Assembly (NCBI RefSeq): GCF_013019105.1
Contig: NZ_BLTE01000014.1
Location: forward strand, 96,713-160,712
DNA: 64,000 nt
Source of the DNA: Fundidesulfovibrio magnetotacticus
GTDB lineage: Bacteria > Desulfobacterota > Desulfovibrionia > Desulfovibrionales > Desulfovibrionaceae
Direction of reading: 5' to 3'
The notes beneath the pieces were generated by a model. It saw only the letters and a program-made list of their open reading frames with translations. It made no database searches and was not told where the DNA came from. The position numbers were made by a program, and so were the translations under genes. Shown here piece by piece: positions 28,350 to 36,190 of this stretch; position 1 is the first letter of the stretch; each line of letters starts with the position of its first letter.

Positions 28350-28808
28350 GTGTTCTGGGTGCGCATCGACAACCGCCTGGTGCACGGTCAGGTGATCGAA
28401 TCCTGGCTGCCCTTCACCGACGCCCGCTACATGGTGGTGGCCAACGACGAACTGGCCCAGGACGAACTGCGCCAGCAGATCATGTCCATCGCCATCCCGC
28501 TGGGCATCGACTTCTCCTTCGTGAAGGTGGCCGAGGTCCAAACATATCTGGACTCGCGCAGGCTCATGGAAAGGGACGTGCTGGTGCTCTTCGCCTCCTG
28601 CCCGGACGCCCGGCGCGCCTTCGAGGCCGGGCTGGACTTCCGGAAGCTCAACCTGGGCAACCTGCACTACGGCCCGGGAAAGCGCCAGGTCTGCCAGCAC
28701 ATCGCCCTGAGCAAGGAAGACGAAACCTGCCTGGACTTTCTGCGCGGCAAGGGCGTGAACCTGGACTACCGCTGCATCCCCAGCGATCCCGTGGACCTGC
28801 CGGGCTGA
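28350..28808 (+). CDS. PTS EIIB component, mannose/fructose/sorbose family
   Basis: 152 residues starting at GTG 28350. The opening WVRIDNRLVHGQVIESW contains the phosphorylated histidine of mannose-family EIIB (near residue 12). The remainder fits the family (VVANDELAQDELRQQIM, then a C-terminal NLGNLHYGPGKRQV). It accepts phosphate from EIIA and would pass it to a sugar in a full transporter. The only EIIC nearby is frameshifted and no EIID gene follows, so transport is doubtful. Confidence 0.9.
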   Translation: MFWVRIDNRLVHGQVIESWLPFTDARYMVVANDELAQDELRQQIMSIAIPLGIDFSFVKVAEVQTYLDSRRLMERDVLVLFASCPDARRAFEAGLDFRKLNLGNLHYGPGKRQVCQHIALSKEDETCLDFLRGKGVNLDYRCIPSDPVDLPG

Positions 28809-28876
28809 CGCGCCGCGCTTTCCTTTTCCCGCCGATTGGTGCATAGATGGCGAAAGCGCTTCGCCCCGGACAACCC

Positions 28877-29571
28877 ATGGAACTGCCCGCATCCTCCATC
28901 ACCTTCATCCTGGCCAACGCTTTTTTTTTGCCCTCTTTTCGAGCTTCCGCTTCCTGATCAATCTGCCGCTCCTGGACAGGCCGCTCACCCTGGGCTTCGT
29001 CTGGGGCCTTTTCACGGGCGACTGGGCCGCCTGCCTGGGCGTGAGCCTGTTCTTCGAGCTGCTCTGGCTGGACGTCATCCCCGCCGGGACCATCATTCCC
29101 CCCAACGCCCTGGCCCCCACTCTGGCCTGCCTCGCGGCGCTCCATCTCTACGGCATCTCGTCTCCGGCCGTTGCGGCAGTGCTCATCGTGGCCTGCCTTC
29201 CGCTGGGAAGGCTCTTTTCGCGGCTTGAGAACTACCACCGCGTCTTCTGCAACGAAGGCTTCAACAGCTTCGTGCTCTGGGTGAAGAATCCGGGCCGCCC
29301 GGGCGGTCCCGCCGCCATGACCCGGCGCTCCATTCTGGTGATGTTCCCCATCAACATGGCGGCCTTCACCCTGGCCCTGGCGTGGCTTCTGGCCCTGGCG
29401 CACCTGGGGCTGCCGCTGCTGGCCCCGGAGCTGTCGGAACTCAAGCTCACGTGGCCGCACCTGTGGGCCGTGGGGAGCATCGGCGCGGTGCTCTCGCTGC
29501 GCCACCGCCCGGCCTACGCGGTGGTGCTGGCAGGCGCGTTCCTCGCGGTGTTCAGCCGGATCATCCCATAA
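28877..29571 (+). pseudogene. PTS EIIC-like membrane protein, frameshifted at a nine-T tract
   Basis: Membrane subunit of a mannose-family PTS, apparently intact except for one reading-frame break. The N-terminal frame from ATG 28877 reads MELPASSITFILANAFF and then stops soon after the tract of nine T at 28921-28929. With ten T it would read on as NAFFFALFSSFRFLINLPLL into the frame that continues to 29571 (LTLGFVWGLFTGDWAACLG, then several hydrophobic segments), about 231 residues. Options are a sequencing error in the homopolymer, on/off phase variation, or transcriptional slippage. The rest of the gene shows no other damage. Confidence 0.75.
28921..28929 (+). repeat. Nine-T homopolymer inside the EIIC gene
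   Basis: A slippery mononucleotide run of nine T in an otherwise GC-rich gene, 44 bases after its start codon. One more T restores the full-length protein. Confidence 0.8.
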
Positions 29572-29597
29572 GGCTCGCACGGCGCGGGACGAAGGTC

Positions 29598-29626
29598 TTG
29601 GCAAAGGCGGACCTTTGTGATATTTT
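29598..29626 (+). promoter_or_regulatory. Candidate sigma-70 promoter of ppaC
   Basis: TTGGCA (5/6) and TATTTT (4/6) with a 17-base spacer, about 45 bases before the ppaC ATG and after the EIIC stop. It sits in a locally AT-richer stretch. Confidence 0.5.
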
Positions 29627-29668
29627 CCCCAAAGTAACTTCGCACATCACCTCAGGAGGGATCCGATC

Positions 29669-30592
29669 ATGGCAGCGTACGTCGTTGGACACAAAAACCC
29701 GGACACCGACTCCGTCGCCTCGGCCATCGCCGTGGCCGACCTGATGAGCAAGCGCGGCATCGAAGCCGTCGCCGCCGCCCAGGGCAAGACCAACCCCGAG
29801 ACCGATTTCGTTCTTTCGAAGTTCGGCGTGAAGGCTCCCGAGATCGTCACCGACGGCGCGGGCAAGCAGATCATCCTGGTCGACCACTCCGACCTGGCCC
29901 AGAGCCTGGAAAACCTCGCCAAGGGCGAGATCCTGGGCGTCGTTGACCACCACAAGCTGGGCGACGTGACCACCCCCAACCCGCTGGAAATGTGGGTCTG
30001 GCCCGTGGGCTGCACCTGCACCGTGATCGCCAGCATGTACGACTTCTACGGCATCGAGATCCCCAAGGCCATGGCCGGCATCATGCTGTGCGCCATCCTT
30101 TCGGACACCGTGATGTACAAGTCCCCCACCTGCACCCCCGCCGACAAGGCCGCCTGTGAAAAGCTGGCCAAGATCGCCGGCGTCTCCGACATGATGGCCC
30201 TGGGCATGGAGATGTTCAAGGTGAAGTCCGCCGTGGACGGCACCCCCATCCGCGAGCTGGTCTTCCGCGACTACAAGGACTTCAACATGTCCGGCACCGC
30301 CGTGGGCATCGGCCAGCTCGAAGTGGTGGACCTGTCCATCCTCGACAAGTACAAGGCCGACCTCCAGGCCGACATCGCCAAGGTGAAGAGCGAGAAGGGC
30401 CTGCACTCGGTGTTCCTGCTGCTCACCGACATCATGAAGGAAGGCTCCGAGATGCTCATCGTCACCGACGACGCCGCCGTTGTCGAGAAGGCCTTCGGCG
30501 TGAAGCCCGCCGGCGCCTCGGTGTGGCTGCCCGGCGTGATGAGCCGCAAGAAGGACGTGGTTCCCAAGTTCGAGAAGGTCTTCGCCGGCTGA
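29669..30592 (+). CDS. ppaC: Manganese-dependent inorganic pyrophosphatase
   Basis: Hydrolyses pyrophosphate, important in sulfate reducers because sulfate activation releases it. The 307-residue DHH-family protein has the metal motifs GHKNPDTDSV at the N-terminus, DHSD near 75, DHH in VVDHHKLGD near 93-95, and a C-terminal DHHA2 domain with the SRKKDVVP motif. Length and motifs are standard for family II enzymes. Start 29669 has a strong aggaggg. Its codon use is strongly biased to C-ending codons, as expected for a highly expressed gene. A good terminator follows. Confidence 0.95.
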   Translation: MAAYVVGHKNPDTDSVASAIAVADLMSKRGIEAVAAAQGKTNPETDFVLSKFGVKAPEIVTDGAGKQIILVDHSDLAQSLENLAKGEILGVVDHHKLGDVTTPNPLEMWVWPVGCTCTVIASMYDFYGIEIPKAMAGIMLCAILSDTVMYKSPTCTPADKAACEKLAKIAGVSDMMALGMEMFKVKSAVDGTPIRELVFRDYKDFNMSGTAVGIGQLEVVDLSILDKYKADLQADIAKVKSEKGLHSVFLLLTDIMKEGSEMLIVTDDAAVVEKAFGVKPAGASVWLPGVMSRKKDVVPKFEKVFAG

Positions 30593-30611
30593 TTGCCGCC
30601 GCAAAGCACGC

Positions 30612-30989
30612 TTAAGGATTGATCAGGCCCGGGGCGGGAAACCGCTCCGGGCTTTTTTGCGTCCGGGACCAGGCCGATTCCCTAAACACGCGCGGGAGGT
30701 CGATGGACACCCCTGGCAGGGCCGTCACCCGGACCACGGAGCTGGTGGCCTCGTCGCTCTCGCCCGGCTCGGGCAGGCGCACGTCGAAGGGGGCCACAAA
30801 GACTTCGCAAGGCCTGCCCTCAAGGGGGTAGGCCAGGATGCTGGCCAGACGCACCACAACCTGCTGGTGGCTCCGCGACCGCGCGGGCGTCCAGGCGTGG
30901 GCCTCGCCGGGGAGGAAATCCCAACGCTCGTCGTCTTTCCAGGCCAGATAGTCGCCGTAGGTGTGCCGCGCGTCGGCCCGTTGCGCCAA
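30612..30989 (-). pseudogene. Uma2-family nuclease-fold gene with internal deletion
   Basis: The reading frame has the start of a Uma2 protein (TYGDYLAWKDDERWDFLPGE, then SHQQVVVRLA and FVAPFDVRLPEPGESDE) and its end (VTALPGVSIDLPRVF), but the middle third, which carries the catalytic acidic and lysine residues of this PD-(D/E)XK fold, is missing in frame between SSVV and RVTALPG. The tail after RVFRES is read through into the ppaC terminator region. There is no ATG in the expected place; the frame opens at TTG 30989. It looks like a decayed copy, with no other Uma2 gene in the window. Confidence 0.72.
30627..30658 (+). terminator. Intrinsic terminator after ppaC
   Basis: An 11-bp stem (gcccggggcgg with ccgctccgggc, one G-U pair), GAAA-type loop and six T. 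It lies 34 bases after the ppaC stop. Confidence 0.85.
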
Positions 30990-31103
30990 GCCCAGGCTCT
31001 GCCTCCGTGGAGGTTCCGCCGTTTCTCTCGAAACGTAACGCCGCCTGGGAACAAGGCGAGCCCGGCCGGGGTCGGCCGGGCTCGCGTCCGTTCGCGCCCT
31101 TCG

Positions 31104-31928
31104 TCAGCCTGCCGTACGTGCGGCGAGGTCGCGGATCAACTCCAGGGCCTCGGGGCCGGGCGCGCGCTCCACGCGCCGGTAGACCCGGCCGTCGGGCGTG
31201 CGCGCCAGCAGGCCGTGGTCGAAGAGCTCCCGGCGCAGCAGGGCGTGGTCCCCGAAGAGATGGGCCTGGCGGATCACCTCGTTGACTCCGGGCTCGTCCA
31301 TGTCGCGCCCGGCGGGCACCCTGGCCCAGAGCGCCCAGAGGCAGGGTTCGCGGTGGCTGTGCTTGCCCGGCCAGCGGATCAGGCGGCCCTGGGCGTCGAA
31401 ATAGCCCGTCAGGCGTCTGAATCGCCGGGCCTGGGCCGCCGCGTCACGGGCGTTGCGCGCGCCGGGGGGCACCGTTTCGCCCGCCTCGTTCGTGGCGCTG
31501 GCCGCGGCCGGGGCGTTCTGGCCATCCGGCCGGACGGGAGCCGCCGGGGCCGCGCCCATGCCCGCGCGCGCCACTTCCGCTTCGCGTGGAGCCGCTTCGA
31601 CGCCGTATCCGCCGCCGAGCGGGGTTTCAGCCAGGACAGCGCCGTGTTGCTCAGACCCGCCCGGAGAAGCGCCCAGGGCTTCCGGGCCCTGCGCCGGGTC
31701 GAGGGAGTCGGGGGCGTCGGGCAAAGCCGATCCGACGCCCTGGGCGGCCCTGGCATCCAGTGGGTCGGCGCGCAGATGCTGGAAATTGCGACGACCGCCC
31801 GCGCGGGCGAGCATGTTGAGCAGTTCGAGGTGGCTGGGGATGCGGCCCAGGGAATCCATCTGGGAACGCAGGGACTTGGCCAGGGCGGAAACGTCGCCCA
31901 CGGCAAAGGGCAAAGGAATGCGTGACAT
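31104..31928 (-). CDS. DUF2087-like protein with N-terminal helical domain
   Basis: 274 residues in three parts. The N-terminal part (about 1-55) reads SRIPLPFAVGDVSALAKSL with RNFQHLRA. A low-complexity alanine-, glycine- and proline-rich linker spans about 60-160. The C-terminal part (about 165-260) matches the DUF2087 pattern: YFDAQGRLIRWPGKHSHRE, then EPGVNEVIRQAHLFGDHALLRRELFDHGLL and YRRVE. DUF2087 domains often sit behind helix-turn-helix or acetyltransferase domains; their role is unknown to me. No SD of note was seen. It is a monocistronic gene between two gaps. Confidence 0.7.
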   Translation of the reverse strand: MSRIPLPFAVGDVSALAKSLRSQMDSLGRIPSHLELLNMLARAGGRRNFQHLRADPLDARAAQGVGSALPDAPDSLDPAQGPEALGASPGGSEQHGAVLAETPLGGGYGVEAAPREAEVARAGMGAAPAAPVRPDGQNAPAAASATNEAGETVPPGARNARDAAAQARRFRRLTGYFDAQGRLIRWPGKHSHREPCLWALWARVPAGRDMDEPGVNEVIRQAHLFGDHALLRRELFDHGLLARTPDGRVYRRVERAPGPEALELIRDLAARTAG

Positions 31929-32308
31929 CGCTCATCCTCTCGGACGCGCCTATCCCACGGGGGGATCGCCGGTGGTCGCCGTCTTCCGACTCGGCACGGG
32001 GACAAGGTGTCGAGGGAGTGGAGGGAAAGGGCAGGTTTAGCACCCCTCGCGGGGCGGCGACGCCTGGGTGAACTGCCGACCGGGAGCGCTTATACGAAAG
32101 CGGGGCCGCCATGGCAAGCCCCTGCCGGGCCGCTGAAGCGCACTGCTGGCAGCGAAGGCCTCAGACGCGAGGGAATTTTCTGGACCGAAGTCTCGGTTCC
32201 GGGCAAGGGGTGTCCCCGGTCCGTGGGGGGGAGGGGGAGGCTGCAACGCTCCAACAAAAAAGCGCGCGGACTTTCGTCCGCGCGCCATGGTTCGCGTGTC
32301 CGGGGCGT
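31929..32308. other. Intergenic region downstream of dapA
   Basis: 380 bases between the DUF2087-like gene and dapA with no supported gene. It includes the dapA terminator at its right end. The rest is GC-rich with no recognised signal. Confidence 0.6.
32256..32285 (-). terminator. Intrinsic terminator after dapA
   Basis: On the minus strand a perfect 10-bp stem (gcgcgcggac and its complement, 32262-32285) with a 4-base GAAA loop and six T (32256-32261). It lies 24 bases beyond the dapA stop. Confidence 0.88.
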
Positions 32309-33187
32309 CTAGAGGATGCCTGCCTTCTTGAGCACGTCGGCCAGTTTGGCCTCGTTCTCCTTGCCCATGTTCACCATGGGCAGGCGCAACTCGGGGGTGA
32401 CTCGCCCCATGAGGCCAAGAGCGGTCTTGGCGGGGATGGGGTTGGTCTCCATGAACATGGCCCGGTTGAGAGGCGCGAGGGCGTAGTGCAGTTCGCGCGC
32501 TTTGGCCGTGTCGCCGTCCTTCCAGGCCTTGCACAGGCCGCTCATGAGGGCGGGGGCAACGTTGGAGACCACGGAAATCACGCCGTGGCCGCCGATGGCC
32601 AGGGTGGGCAGCACGGTGAAATCGTCCCCGGAGAGGATGATGAAATCCGGCCCGCAGAACTCGATCACCTCGGAGATCTGGCAGAGGTTGCCAGTGGCCT
32701 CCTTGATGCCGACCACTTCGGGGGCGCGCTTGCGCAGGGCCGCCACGGTCTGCGGCAGCAGGTTCACCGAGGTGCGCCCGGGCACGTTGTAGACGATGAA
32801 GGGCATGGGCACTTCCTTGGCGATGGCCGCGAAGTGCTCGATGAGCCCAGCCTGGGTGGGCTTGTTGTAGTAGGGGGTGATGAGCAGCGCGCCGTCGGCC
32901 TTGGCCTCCCTGGCGCAACGTGTCAGCTCGATGGCCTCCCGCGTGTTGTTGGAGCCGGCCCCCGCCAGCACGGGCACGCGGCGTTTCACCTGGTCCACGC
33001 AGATGGAGATCACTTTGGCGTGCTCCGCGTGGGACAAGGTGGCCGATTCGCCCGTGGTTCCGCAGGGGACCACGCCGTTGATGCCCTGTTCGATCTGCCA
33101 TTCGATGAGGGCGCGGTAGGCGTCCTCGTCAACCTGGCCGTTCTTGAACGGGGTGACGAGCGCGGTGAAAGCTCCAGTGAATTGCAT
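32309..33187 (-). CDS. dapA: 4-hydroxy-tetrahydrodipicolinate synthase
   Basis: Condenses pyruvate with aspartate semialdehyde in lysine and peptidoglycan (diaminopimelate) synthesis. The 292-residue protein has GTTGESATL for substrate binding, the tyrosine of FIVYNVPGRT (about 132), and the Schiff-base lysine of VVGIKEATGN (about 161). The start at 33187 has a GGAGG. It lies 34 bases after the UshA-like selenoprotein gene on the same strand. The LysC enzyme that makes its substrate upstream is encoded at 55435. All motifs are present. Confidence 0.96.
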   Translation of the reverse strand: MQFTGAFTALVTPFKNGQVDEDAYRALIEWQIEQGINGVVPCGTTGESATLSHAEHAKVISICVDQVKRRVPVLAGAGSNNTREAIELTRCAREAKADGALLITPYYNKPTQAGLIEHFAAIAKEVPMPFIVYNVPGRTSVNLLPQTVAALRKRAPEVVGIKEATGNLCQISEVIEFCGPDFIILSGDDFTVLPTLAIGGHGVISVVSNVAPALMSGLCKAWKDGDTAKARELHYALAPLNRAMFMETNPIPAKTALGLMGRVTPELRLPMVNMGKENEAKLADVLKKAGIL

Positions 33188-33221
33188 TGCCGACCTCCGA
33201 TGGATTCGAAGCGCCCGGTGG

Positions 33222-34118
33222 CTACTTCGCTTGCTTGTCGCCCGGGTCCTCCACGCCCTGGAGCAGTTGCTCCATGGCCGGAGCCGGGGGATACGAGTCG
33301 TCGAGCACCACGGCCTGGGTGGTGTAGTTCGTGCCCTGTTCCCACTTGAAGCCTTTGTCGGAGGGCATCTCCAGCAGGTCCAAGGTGTAGATGGCCTTGC
33401 CTTTGGTGTAGGAGCGCATGTGCAGCACGCGCCCGCCCTCGGCCGGCTTGGCCGAGAAGCCCACGCCCGAGCCCAGCCCCAGGAGGATGTCCAGCCCGGG
33501 TTTGGTCTTTTCCAGGAAGTCCGACTCGGCGTGGGAGCCCCAGGGGCTCACGCCGACGACGAGCTTCGCCTGGGAACGGGCCTCCTTGACGGCGCGCTGG
33601 ATGGCCGAGAGCTGGGCCTCGGAGGGATCCTCGCCGGGCTTCTTGGCTTCGGGGAAATAGATCACCGCGACCTTTCCCCTGGCCGAGTCGATGAAAACGG
33701 TTTTGGGCTCCTTGGGGTCGAGCGTCACCCATTTGGAGGGGAGTTTCACGCCGGCATGGGCGAGCTTGCCCGCCTCGGCCGGGCTCACGGCCATGGCGTC
33801 GTAGTCCAGGGCCTGGTAGGCCTGGGCCAGCGGCCCCCATGCGCCCGGGGTGGCGTGCTCGGCCCCGTCGTCGGAGACGAATTCATAGGGGCCTCCGATG
33901 AAGAGGAGGTTCCCCTTGGCGCCCTGGGCGCGGAACTTCTCGAATGCGCTGGCCCGCCGGGCCAGTCCGCCGATGGTGCGGTTGCCTCAGGTGGGGCAGG
34001 GCTTGAGGTAACCCCAGGAGTTGCCTGAGAAGACGATGGTCAGGGGCGGCTCGGCCGAGGCCGGAGCGCCCTGGAACAGGAGCGACAGAAGGGCTGCGAG
34101 AGCCAGATAAAAGCGCAT
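33222..34118 (-). CDS. UshA-like protein with in-frame UGA, probable selenoprotein
   Basis: Reading from ATG 34118 gives 298 residues if the TGA at 33987-33989 (codon 44) is read as selenocysteine: a signal peptide (LALAALLSLLFQGAPASA), then LTIVFSGNSWGYLKPCPT-U-GNRTIGGLARRASAFEKF. The C-terminal part continues without a break to 33222. CPTU resembles a CxxU redox pair. The fold resembles the metallophosphatase half of UshA (GGLARRA, YDAMAVSP), but the metal-binding residues are lost, so phosphatase activity is unlikely. I believe a family called UshA-like (seleno)protein exists, recalled, not checked. The UGA is followed by a SECIS-like hairpin. A read as a plain nonsense mutation is the alternative. 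Confidence 0.72.
33949..33965 (-). promoter_or_regulatory. SECIS-like hairpin downstream of the in-frame UGA
   Basis: On the minus strand CTGGCCC (33965-33959) and GGGCCAG (33955-33949) form a perfect 7-bp stem with loop GGC, 21 bases after the UGA. Bacterial SECIS elements sit about 16-37 bases after the UGA and have a G at the start of a small apical loop; this one fits. It is in the coding region, as expected in bacteria. Confidence 0.6.
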
Positions 34119-34125
34119 ACGGTGC

Positions 34126-34401
34126 CTACTTGTTGAGGAATTCCTTCAGTTCCTTGCCGGGCCTGAAGAAGGGAAGGCGCTTGGGGGCCACGTCGACCAC
34201 CTCGCCGGATTTGGGGTTGCGCCCCGTGTAACCTTTGTAGCCTTTCACCTTGAAGCTGCCGAAGCCGCGGATTTCCACGCGGTCGCCTGCGACAAGGGCC
34301 TGCTTGATGGAGTCGATGAACGAGTTGACCACGGCCGAGGCCTCGTCCACGTGGATCTGGCGGGTTTCGGCCAGGGCGTTGATGAGCTCGCTCTTGTTCA
34401 T
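34126..34401 (-). CDS. HU/IHF-family DNA-binding protein
   Basis: A 91-residue nucleoid protein that binds and bends DNA as a dimer. It has the family pattern NKSELINALAETRQIHVDEA, RVEIRGFGSFKVKGYKGYTGRNPKSGE (the DNA-contact arm with the invariant RNPKTGE-type motif) and the C-terminal PFFRPGKELKEFLNK. The start at 34401 is preceded by GGAGG (ggaggctgtc). Whether it is HU or an IHF subunit cannot be decided from sequence alone; the RNPKSGE loop and lysine tail allow either. It is 7 bases upstream of the UshA-like gene on the same strand. Confidence 0.92.
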   Translation of the reverse strand: MNKSELINALAETRQIHVDEASAVVNSFIDSIKQALVAGDRVEIRGFGSFKVKGYKGYTGRNPKSGEVVDVAPKRLPFFRPGKELKEFLNK

Positions 34402-34468
34402 GACAGCCTCCATGAGGGGCGCGCCGCTGGACGGTCGCGCGGTTTCCGATTCCAAAGTCTTGTTTTTG

Positions 34469-34498
34469 TTGTATTGCGGATAGCTCAGGGGCCGTCAA
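34469..34498 (-). promoter_or_regulatory. Weak promoter candidate for the HU gene
   Basis: On the minus strand TTGACG and ATACAA (or TACAAC) are 18-19 bases apart, about 70 bases upstream of the HU start, in an AT-richer patch. The -10 match is poor. Confidence 0.3.
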
Positions 34499-34499
34499 G

Positions 34500-35327
34500 T
34501 CAGGCGGCGGTAATTTTTTTCAAAATCGGCTTATCCATGAGCAGGGCTTTGTTTTCGGCGCGGTGGCGTCCGATCTTGATGGCCAGGCTCAGGATGTCCT
34601 GGGAGGCCCGGCAGCGGGGCGCGTGCTTGATGAGCGGCACCTGGCGGCGCACGGCGTCGGGCACGTTGGGGTCGGTGTGCACGCAGCCCAGGTAGCCGAT
34701 GTCCAGGTCCAGGAAGCGGCGGCAGGCGGCGTTGAGGCGTTCGAAGGTGGTCTGGGCCTCCTTGGCGCTGGAGGCCTGGTTGACCACCAGTTGGAAGTCG
34801 CGCACGCCGTGGCTGGCGTTGAGCACCTTGATGACGGCGTAGCAGTCGGTGAGCGAGGTGGGCTCGGGCGTGGCCACCAGGATGCGCATGCGCGTCATGG
34901 AGGCCAGGGAGAGCACGGTCTTGCCGATGCCCGCGCCCAGGTCGAAGAGGAGGTAGTCGTACTCGCCGAGCACGTCGTTGAGCTTGTCGAACACCTGGTC
35001 GCGCATGTCCTCGTCGAGTTCCAGGAGTTCGGGCACGCCGCTGGCCGCCGGGAGAAAGTCGAAGCCGCCGGGCTCCACCTCGGCCACCACGTCGCGAGGC
35101 GTCACGCCCGGGCGCAGCAGGTCCTGGAGGGTTTTTTCGGGGGAGATGCCCAGGAGCACGTCCACGTTGGCTAGGCCCACGTCGAAGTCCATGACGAGCA
35201 TCTTGTGGTTGGCCCGGTAGAGGGCGTAGGCCAGATTGAGGGTCAGGTTCGTCTTGCCGACCCCGCCCTTGCCCGAGAGGATGGAAAGGCTCAGCGTGGA
35301 GCGCGGATTGACGCTTTCTTGGCTCAT
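34500..35327 (-). CDS. MinD/ParA-family ATPase (FlhG-like)
   Basis: A 275-residue deviant-Walker-A ATPase: LSGKGGVGKTNLTLNLA at residues about 16-32 and DVGLANVDVLLG (the FlhG-type DxGLAN motif) and DLGAGIGKTV near 125. Such proteins set the number and place of flagella, or cell poles, by ATP-dependent dimerisation. It overlaps the diguanylate cyclase gene by 4 bases and has no flagellar gene nearby. I cannot tell whether it positions flagella or another machine. It has a C-terminal basic tail (ILKKITAA). Minus-strand start 35327 is coupled to the upstream stop. Confidence 0.87.
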   Translation of the reverse strand: MSQESVNPRSTLSLSILSGKGGVGKTNLTLNLAYALYRANHKMLVMDFDVGLANVDVLLGISPEKTLQDLLRPGVTPRDVVAEVEPGGFDFLPAASGVPELLELDEDMRDQVFDKLNDVLGEYDYLLFDLGAGIGKTVLSLASMTRMRILVATPEPTSLTDCYAVIKVLNASHGVRDFQLVVNQASSAKEAQTTFERLNAACRRFLDLDIGYLGCVHTDPNVPDAVRRQVPLIKHAPRCRASQDILSLAIKIGRHRAENKALLMDKPILKKITAA

Positions 35328-36190
35328 GTGTCTGGTCCCGTGAAGAGGAATTTCTTCTCCTGGGCATGCACCAGCGTGGCCCTGGAGGTGTCGAAAAGAT
35401 CGGGAATGGGGGCTTTCACCAGCCTGTCCTTGCCCTGGCGCTTGGCCTCGTAGAGGGCCTTGTCGGCCAGGTCCACGAACTGCTCCACCGACACGGGCGC
35501 GCGTCCCTTGGTGCACACCACCCCCGCCGAACAGGTGACGCCCACGGCCGGGTCCACTCCGTCGCAGGCCACCTTGCGCTGGCGTATCTCCTGGAGGATG
35601 CGCTCCAGGGTGGTCTCGGCCTGGGCCAGCCCGGAACCGGGCAGCACCAGGGCGAACTCCTCGCCGCCGATGCGCGCGGCCATGTCGTAGATGCGCTTGT
35701 GGCCCAGGAGCGCCCCGGCCAGGGAGAGGAGCACGCGGTCGCCGCAGGGGTGTCCGAAGCGGTCGTTGACGGCCTTGAAGTCGTCCAGGTCGAGGATGGC
35801 CAGGGAGACGGGGGTGCCGCCCCGGTAGGCGCGGTCGAGCTCCATCTTCAGGTTGCGCTCGAAGGCGCGGCGGTTGGCCAGGCCGGTGAGCGGGTCCTGC
35901 CGGGTCTGGTGGGCCAGTTCCTCGATGGTGCGCTGGATGCGTTCCAGGTGGGGCGTGGCGTCGCCGCAGGCGGGCAGGGCCAGCCACTGGAGGAAGTGCC
36001 CCTCGCGGGCGATCTCCTCCCACTGGTCCAGGGTGAGCCCGGCGCACATGCGGGCGATCACCAGGCCCTGCGGGCACTCGCCAGGCGTCTCCCCTGCCCG
36101 GCGCACCAGTTCGTCCCTCAGGCGCGAAATCTCGGCCATGAGGTCCGCCTGGGATGCGTCGAGGTTCGGGGGATGGTCTGGCTCAGGCAT
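35324..36190 (-). CDS. Diguanylate cyclase (GGDEF), feedback-inhibitable
   Basis: Makes the second messenger c-di-GMP from two GTP. The 288-residue cytoplasmic protein has an N-terminal helical region (about 1-115), a conserved linker with DPLTGLANRRAFE, and an intact active site GGEEF at 175-179. The inhibitory-site RxxD (RIYD, 166-169) is exactly five residues before GGEEF, so product feedback is expected. It lies between prfB (8-base overlap) and the MinD-like gene. With PelD and two PilZ proteins in the same window it is a possible source for Pel control, though distance says nothing about that. Confidence 0.93.
   Translation of the reverse strand: MPEPDHPPNLDASQADLMAEISRLRDELVRRAGETPGECPQGLVIARMCAGLTLDQWEEIAREGHFLQWLALPACGDATPHLERIQRTIEELAHQTRQDPLTGLANRRAFERNLKMELDRAYRGGTPVSLAILDLDDFKAVNDRFGHPCGDRVLLSLAGALLGHKRIYDMAARIGGEEFALVLPGSGLAQAETTLERILQEIRQRKVACDGVDPAVGVTCSAGVVCTKGRAPVSVEQFVDLADKALYEAKRQGKDRLVKAPIPDLFDTSRATLVHAQEKKFLFTGPDT

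Noticed and set aside
33222..33794. Short minus-strand frame annotated on its own as a hypothetical protein from 33794
   Set aside because: The same frame continues upstream to 34118 if the UGA is read through, adding a signal peptide and the conserved GGLARRA segment.
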